NCBI RefSeq assembly: GCF_000017565.1
Contig: NC_009719.1
Location: forward strand, 434,001 to 498,000
Length of the DNA stretch: 64,000 nucleotides
DNA from: Parvibaculum lavamentivorans DS-1
GTDB taxonomy: Bacteria > Pseudomonadota > Alphaproteobacteria > Parvibaculales > Parvibaculaceae
Direction of reading: 5' to 3'
The notes beneath the pieces were generated by a model. That model was not told the DNA's origin. It ran no database searches and saw nothing but the letters and a program-made list of their open reading frames with translations. Position numbers and translations under genes: made by a program. Positions 62,001 through 64,000 of this stretch are shown piece by piece; position 1 is the stretch's first letter; every line of letters begins with the position of its first letter.

Positions 62001-62082
62001 CGGCGCGCCGCGCTGCCTGCTTGGCCGCCTCTCGCGCCTCGGGCTCTATGCCCTTGACGCTCCATGGAACCCCCGATCGCAT
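59044..62082 (-). CDS. PodJ-like coiled-coil/Sel1/peptidoglycan-binding protein
   Basis: A 1,012-residue protein. The N-terminal ~450 residues are coiled-coil with many Arg/Glu heptads, then a low-complexity linker, one transmembrane segment (LFLAVAGSFVLLALLAGAY), a Pro/Ala-rich stretch, four Sel1 repeats (AQYEVGQRYANGEGV, QYRLATQYEKGRGVP, AMHNLAVIHAEGRGT, SQYNLAILNERGLGI) and a C-terminal peptidoglycan-binding domain (LLNRLGYNAGSPDGLMGPRT). This matches PodJ, a polar organising protein. The ATG at 62082 is used; GTG at 62091 is also possible. Upstream is an inverted repeat around a promoter-like site. Confidence 0.9.
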   Translation of the reverse strand: MRSGVPWSVKGIEPEAREAAKQAARRAGVTLGAWLNQVIMDTGTDEVGPQEESPMTSQSPYGRPQAAPGIAIPEPKVDLGPVAEAVRELVQRVDGSERRTAEMTRKLEATVSQLAARLDEPEHDMDDRYQEARSLDPLERKLQQLGERMERAERGRGGLRPEDARAIQTLEKAMNAVVDHLDATERRTDETLIEIRQSLASLSHRIENAEQESEREEAKKRARALEDTLMQLATRMEKMETGVSGIGSQAVNAALKAIEEKSNAENQRATIDRLQKSIEQISARIEQTEQRSDQTAKTLETTVSSIVRKIEEIDLNSRTHIPDALAQRLEQMAERLQHNEQLTVEAAQTVERAIAGIGENLTATESRDREALSSLQTMIERMTNRLGQLEKETKAAKAQAALSPQLNAGSLAAGFPPAGPGYGMNFDAPQMMNPSMGGNLGPSFGPSDWGRQDATRQDWGRQHEAERSAPAVTAPPLHEAPPYAARDARSFEEDSVPPPFVAETHDETYEDFGDHQEMRGQYDDGIIPPDPVEPMQNAGQRAASDFLAAARRAAQAAAEGGTGRQEPYYGSPPSPGFAESSSRFSAQDQGETRRRKLFLAVAGSFVLLALLAGAYVMLKNGSTPTQAPVVLNNPGNARPTVLDTTPLTAAPDGPAANPAETGAGETAAPVTDAAPNETPAVPNEALVPAPKAPAAAQPSTGTPAGQATLTPAPSLAPAPSTPVETAPVEPAKVTLLDAARGGNAAAQYEVGQRYANGEGVTQDMSEAARWFERAANQDLTIAQYRLATQYEKGRGVPQDDAKARDWYEKAAAGGNVKAMHNLAVIHAEGRGTAQDFETASRWFTQAADFGLGDSQYNLAILNERGLGIEKNLVEAYKWLDIAAKGGDKGAAAKRDAIATELSADDLARAKIASGTWRAKKPEPVANGDMGTLKRWDISSMEGATSASAPVTRADVARVQELLNRLGYNAGSPDGLMGPRTRDAILEYQLTEGLETTGTATRETLTSLEARLS

Positions 62083-62106
62083 CCGAATCACTATGCCCGT
62101 TAACCC

Positions 62107-62161
62107 TTTGGGCCAGTATAAACCGCGCTATCTGGTATTTCTCAACGCGAACTGGCCCAAA
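62107..62161 (-). promoter_or_regulatory. Promoter-like site enclosed by an 11-base inverted repeat, upstream of the PodJ-like gene
   Basis: TTTGGGCCAGT (62107-62117) and its exact reverse complement ACTGGCCCAAA (62151-62161) enclose, on the reverse strand, TTGAGA (62140-62145) and TATACT (62115-62120), each 5 of 6 to the sigma70 consensus but with a long 19-base spacer. The -10 overlaps one arm. A GANTC site (GAATC, 62085-62089) lies at the start codon. This fits an operator pair around the promoter of a cell-cycle-type gene. Confidence 0.5.
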
Positions 62162-62280
62162 ATGTTGTTGCGGCTCGATTGTCTCCGCCGACGCGCAAAC
62201 ATTCGGCGGGACTTGCTGTTTCAGCACTCCCATAAAGCGGCAATGTCGGTAAATACGGGGTTAACCGCCGAGGCTAAGTA

Positions 62281-62302
62281 CGCGCTATGGCGCGATTTTT
62301 TT
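62281..62302 (+). terminator. Unexplained plus-strand terminator-like hairpin
   Basis: CGCGC (62281-62285)-TATG-GCGCG (62290-62294) followed by seven T residues (62296-62302). Both flanking genes are on the minus strand and neither could use a plus-strand terminator, so a short plus-strand transcript from the 62083-62300 gap is possible. I found no convincing plus-strand promoter there. Confidence 0.35.
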
Positions 62303-62311
62303 GAACGAAGC

Positions 62312-63394
62312 TCACCCGGCCGGATGCCGGTTCCTCAGCGACAGCATTGCCGCCTCGCTCCATTCGGACCAGGCCCGCGCCTTTGCCAGATAATCGCCAT
62401 AGGCGCCGGCGATCCGGCCGGCGAGATCGCTGGTCGCCGCCAGCTCGGCCAGAACCTCTCCCGACACCTTCGCCATCGCCGCGGCGACGGGCTCCGGCCA
62501 TTGCCGGAACTCGGTTGTTCCGTCGGCCTCAAGCCCCGCAAAGGCCTCGATGTTGTGAAACGTGAAGTCTGAAAGCGTCTCACCGGCGCTCGCCAGCGCC
62601 GCGCCTCGGACGACCTCTTTCAGGTCTTCCGGCAGTGCCGCGAATTTTTCCCGGGATAAGATGAGCTCGAGCGACGGTCCCGCTTCATGAAAGGCAGGCA
62701 GGTAGTAATATCGCGCGACCTTGTGGAGTCCGAAGGCGACGTCGTTCCACGGCCCCACCCATTCGGCGGCATCGATCGTCTTGCTCTTCATCGAGGTGAA
62801 TATTTCGCCGGGCGGTGTCAGTACCACGCTCGCGCCGAGCCGCCGCATCACCTCGCCGCCAAGCCCTGCAATGCGGAATTTGAGCCCCTTCAGATCGTCC
62901 AGCGTCTTGATCTCGCGATTGAACCAGCCGCCCGCCTGCACACCGCTCGAACCGGCATAAAAGGGAAGCACGCCGAATGGCGCATAGGCTTCCTCCCACA
63001 GCGCCTGGCCGCCGCCGAATTGCAACCAGCCGGCCATTTCATGCGCCATGAGGCCGAAGGGCACACCCGTGAAATAGTGGAAAACCGGGTTCTTCCCCTG
63101 CCAGTAGTAAGGCGTGCCGTGCCCCATCTCGCACACGCCCTGAGACACGGCATCGAACACTTCGAAAGGCGGCACGATTTCGCCCGCCCCATAGAGCTTG
63201 ACCGTAAGGCGCCCGCCGGACATCGCGCCGATCCGGTCCGCGAGACGCTGCGCGTTGACGCCGACGCCCGGCGCTCCCTTCGGCCAAGCCGTTGCCATGC
63301 GCCATTCGATGGCGTTGTCGCCCCGCGCCGCGGTCACAATCGCCGGCATGGCGATCGCGCCTGCGGCGACGCCGAGAAATTCCCTGCGTTTCAT
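62312..63394 (-). CDS. TRAP transporter solute-binding protein (DctP family)
   Basis: A 360-residue periplasmic receptor with a twin-arginine signal (KRREFLGVAAGAIAM). The DctP pattern is clear: WPKGAPGVGVNAQRLADRIG near the start, FRIAGLGGEVMRRLGASVV in the middle and EWVGPWNDVAFGLHKVARYY, which includes the substrate-facing residues. TRAP systems import carboxylates such as C4-dicarboxylates or keto acids. No DctM or DctQ permease gene is in the window. The start at 63394 avoids an unsupported extension to 63514. Confidence 0.92.
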   Translation of the reverse strand: MKRREFLGVAAGAIAMPAIVTAARGDNAIEWRMATAWPKGAPGVGVNAQRLADRIGAMSGGRLTVKLYGAGEIVPPFEVFDAVSQGVCEMGHGTPYYWQGKNPVFHYFTGVPFGLMAHEMAGWLQFGGGQALWEEAYAPFGVLPFYAGSSGVQAGGWFNREIKTLDDLKGLKFRIAGLGGEVMRRLGASVVLTPPGEIFTSMKSKTIDAAEWVGPWNDVAFGLHKVARYYYLPAFHEAGPSLELILSREKFAALPEDLKEVVRGAALASAGETLSDFTFHNIEAFAGLEADGTTEFRQWPEPVAAAMAKVSGEVLAELAATSDLAGRIAGAYGDYLAKARAWSEWSEAAMLSLRNRHPAG

Positions 63395-63452
63395 TTTCTT
63401 CAGCCCCAAAGAAAGAAGGTTTGTCGTCGCGAGATGCCGGCATGCCGCCCGG

Positions 63453-64000
63453 TCAGGGACCCGAAAACACCTGTACCGCAATGATCTTTTCACCGCTCCG
63501 CGCAATGCCGACACCGCTCTGCGTCATGTCCGGAAGCTGCATGTTCTTGCGGTGCATCGGGCTCTGCGCCCATTTGTCGGTAAGCACCTTTGCCAGCGCG
63601 TCATCGCTCATCGCCGCATAGCTCGGCCCCTCCACCATCTGAAGGTTCTCCGCGACCCGGCCCTTGAACTCCGGATTGACCGCCAGCACCCGTTCGCGCG
63701 GTCCTTGTCCCTCCGGATTGTGATGGCCGAAATAATCGCGCATCGCCATGTCGGCCGCATGCACCGCCGCCGCGCGCTGCAGCGTCGCATCGGCTGAAAG
63801 CGTGCCTATCCCCTTGCCCGCACGGAAGGCATTCACGCTTTTCAGGACCGCCCGGCTGAGCGGGCTGTCGGCCTGTGCCGCGCTGCTGGCCCCGGCCGGA
63901 AGACTTTTAATGTTCACCGCCAGCGGCTTGTCCGCCGCAGGCCCCGCGCAGGCGGCGAGGGCAACGGATAGAAACAGAAAGCAGGCGGTGGCGGCGATGC
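63453..64000 (-). CDS. CAP/SCP-domain lipoprotein, 5' end missing at the window edge
   Basis: The CAP domain is clear: AAVHAADMAMRDYFGHHNPE contains the conserved His, and NLQMVEGPSY and WAQSPMHRKNMQLPDMTQSG complete it. Translating past the GTG at 63917 toward the edge gives a lipobox (VALAAC) preceded by a hydrophobic stretch, so this is a lipoprotein whose signal start lies beyond position 64000. CAP proteins in bacteria are secreted and of uncertain function, some linked to stress. Confidence 0.88.
   Translation of the reverse strand, partial: IAATACFLFLSVALAACAGPAADKPLAVNIKSLPAGASSAAQADSPLSRAVLKSVNAFRAGKGIGTLSADATLQRAAAVHAADMAMRDYFGHHNPEGQGPRERVLAVNPEFKGRVAENLQMVEGPSYAAMSDDALAKVLTDKWAQSPMHRKNMQLPDMTQSGVGIARSGEKIIAVQVFSGP

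Overview
The window is high-GC, densely coding DNA from an alphaproteobacterium. It carries a GcrA cell-cycle regulator fragment, a SAM-II riboswitch in front of metZ, EcfG-type general-stress promoter motifs, a class I lysyl-tRNA synthetase, a PodJ-like polar protein, and S24/TauE/TIGR02186/DUF952/DUF3008 families common in Rhizobiales-like genomes. The gene mix (flavin monooxygenase, thioesterases, dienoyl-CoA reductase-like SDR, BCCT carrier) resembles Parvibaculum-type marine or soil heterotrophs, but the genus is an inference. I see no phage, integrase, transposase or CRISPR array; this reads as core chromosome with scattered palindromic repeats.

Layout: 1-5.4 kb has gcrA (cut by the edge), an ABC-2 permease, a terminator, then argD-argF-hslO-lipoprotein as a tight unit. 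5.4-9.1 kb has a BLUF photoreceptor, argE, apaG and metZ, the last behind a sigma70 promoter, SAM-II aptamer and terminator. 9.2-11.5 kb has a long-form dcd and an lrgA/lrgB pair. 11.5-14.3 kb has a secreted protein behind an FNR/FixK-type box, a radical SAM protein, a DUF2804 protein and tRNA-Gly(CCC). 14.3-18.5 kb is a stress-like cluster (entericidin, SDR, NAD(P)H reductase, DUF3008, NDH-2) with EcfG-like promoters. 18.6-26 kb has a BCCT transporter, a MatB-like malonyl-CoA synthetase, a receiver protein, an MshEN-GT2 glycosyltransferase and a solute-binding-like protein.

26-38.5 kb has SixA phosphatase, a sterol desaturase-like protein, a TerB-like protein, a DinG-type helicase, a histidine kinase with a degenerate HPt tail, lysK, a lipoprotein/TPR pair and an S24 regulator. 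38.6-42.7 kb has DUF952-pyrD-arsC facing a MATE-thioesterase-thioesterase operon. 42.9-51.1 kb is catabolic and accessory: PAS protein, FMO, TetR, HSL esterase, DUF3147, a Mn2+ riboswitch with a GDT1-type exporter, an epoxide-hydrolase-like protein, a quinone reductase and an SDR. 51.4-56.1 kb has DUF6460, MscS and the lhr-pdeM DNA-repair pair. 56.3-64 kb has ccdA, TIGR02186-TauE, the large PodJ-like Sel1 protein, a TRAP solute receptor and a CAP-domain lipoprotein cut by the right edge.

Two repeat families occupy the intergenic spaces from 42.7 kb onward: a CCCTCCCC three-arm palindrome with a variable inner hairpin, and a short GTCATCCCGGC-type REP. The best leads are regulatory: a SAM-II aptamer whose 3' pseudoknot strand can alternatively pair with the terminator, the Mn2+ riboswitch, the stress promoters, and paired inverted repeats upstream of the S24 regulator and the PodJ-like gene.
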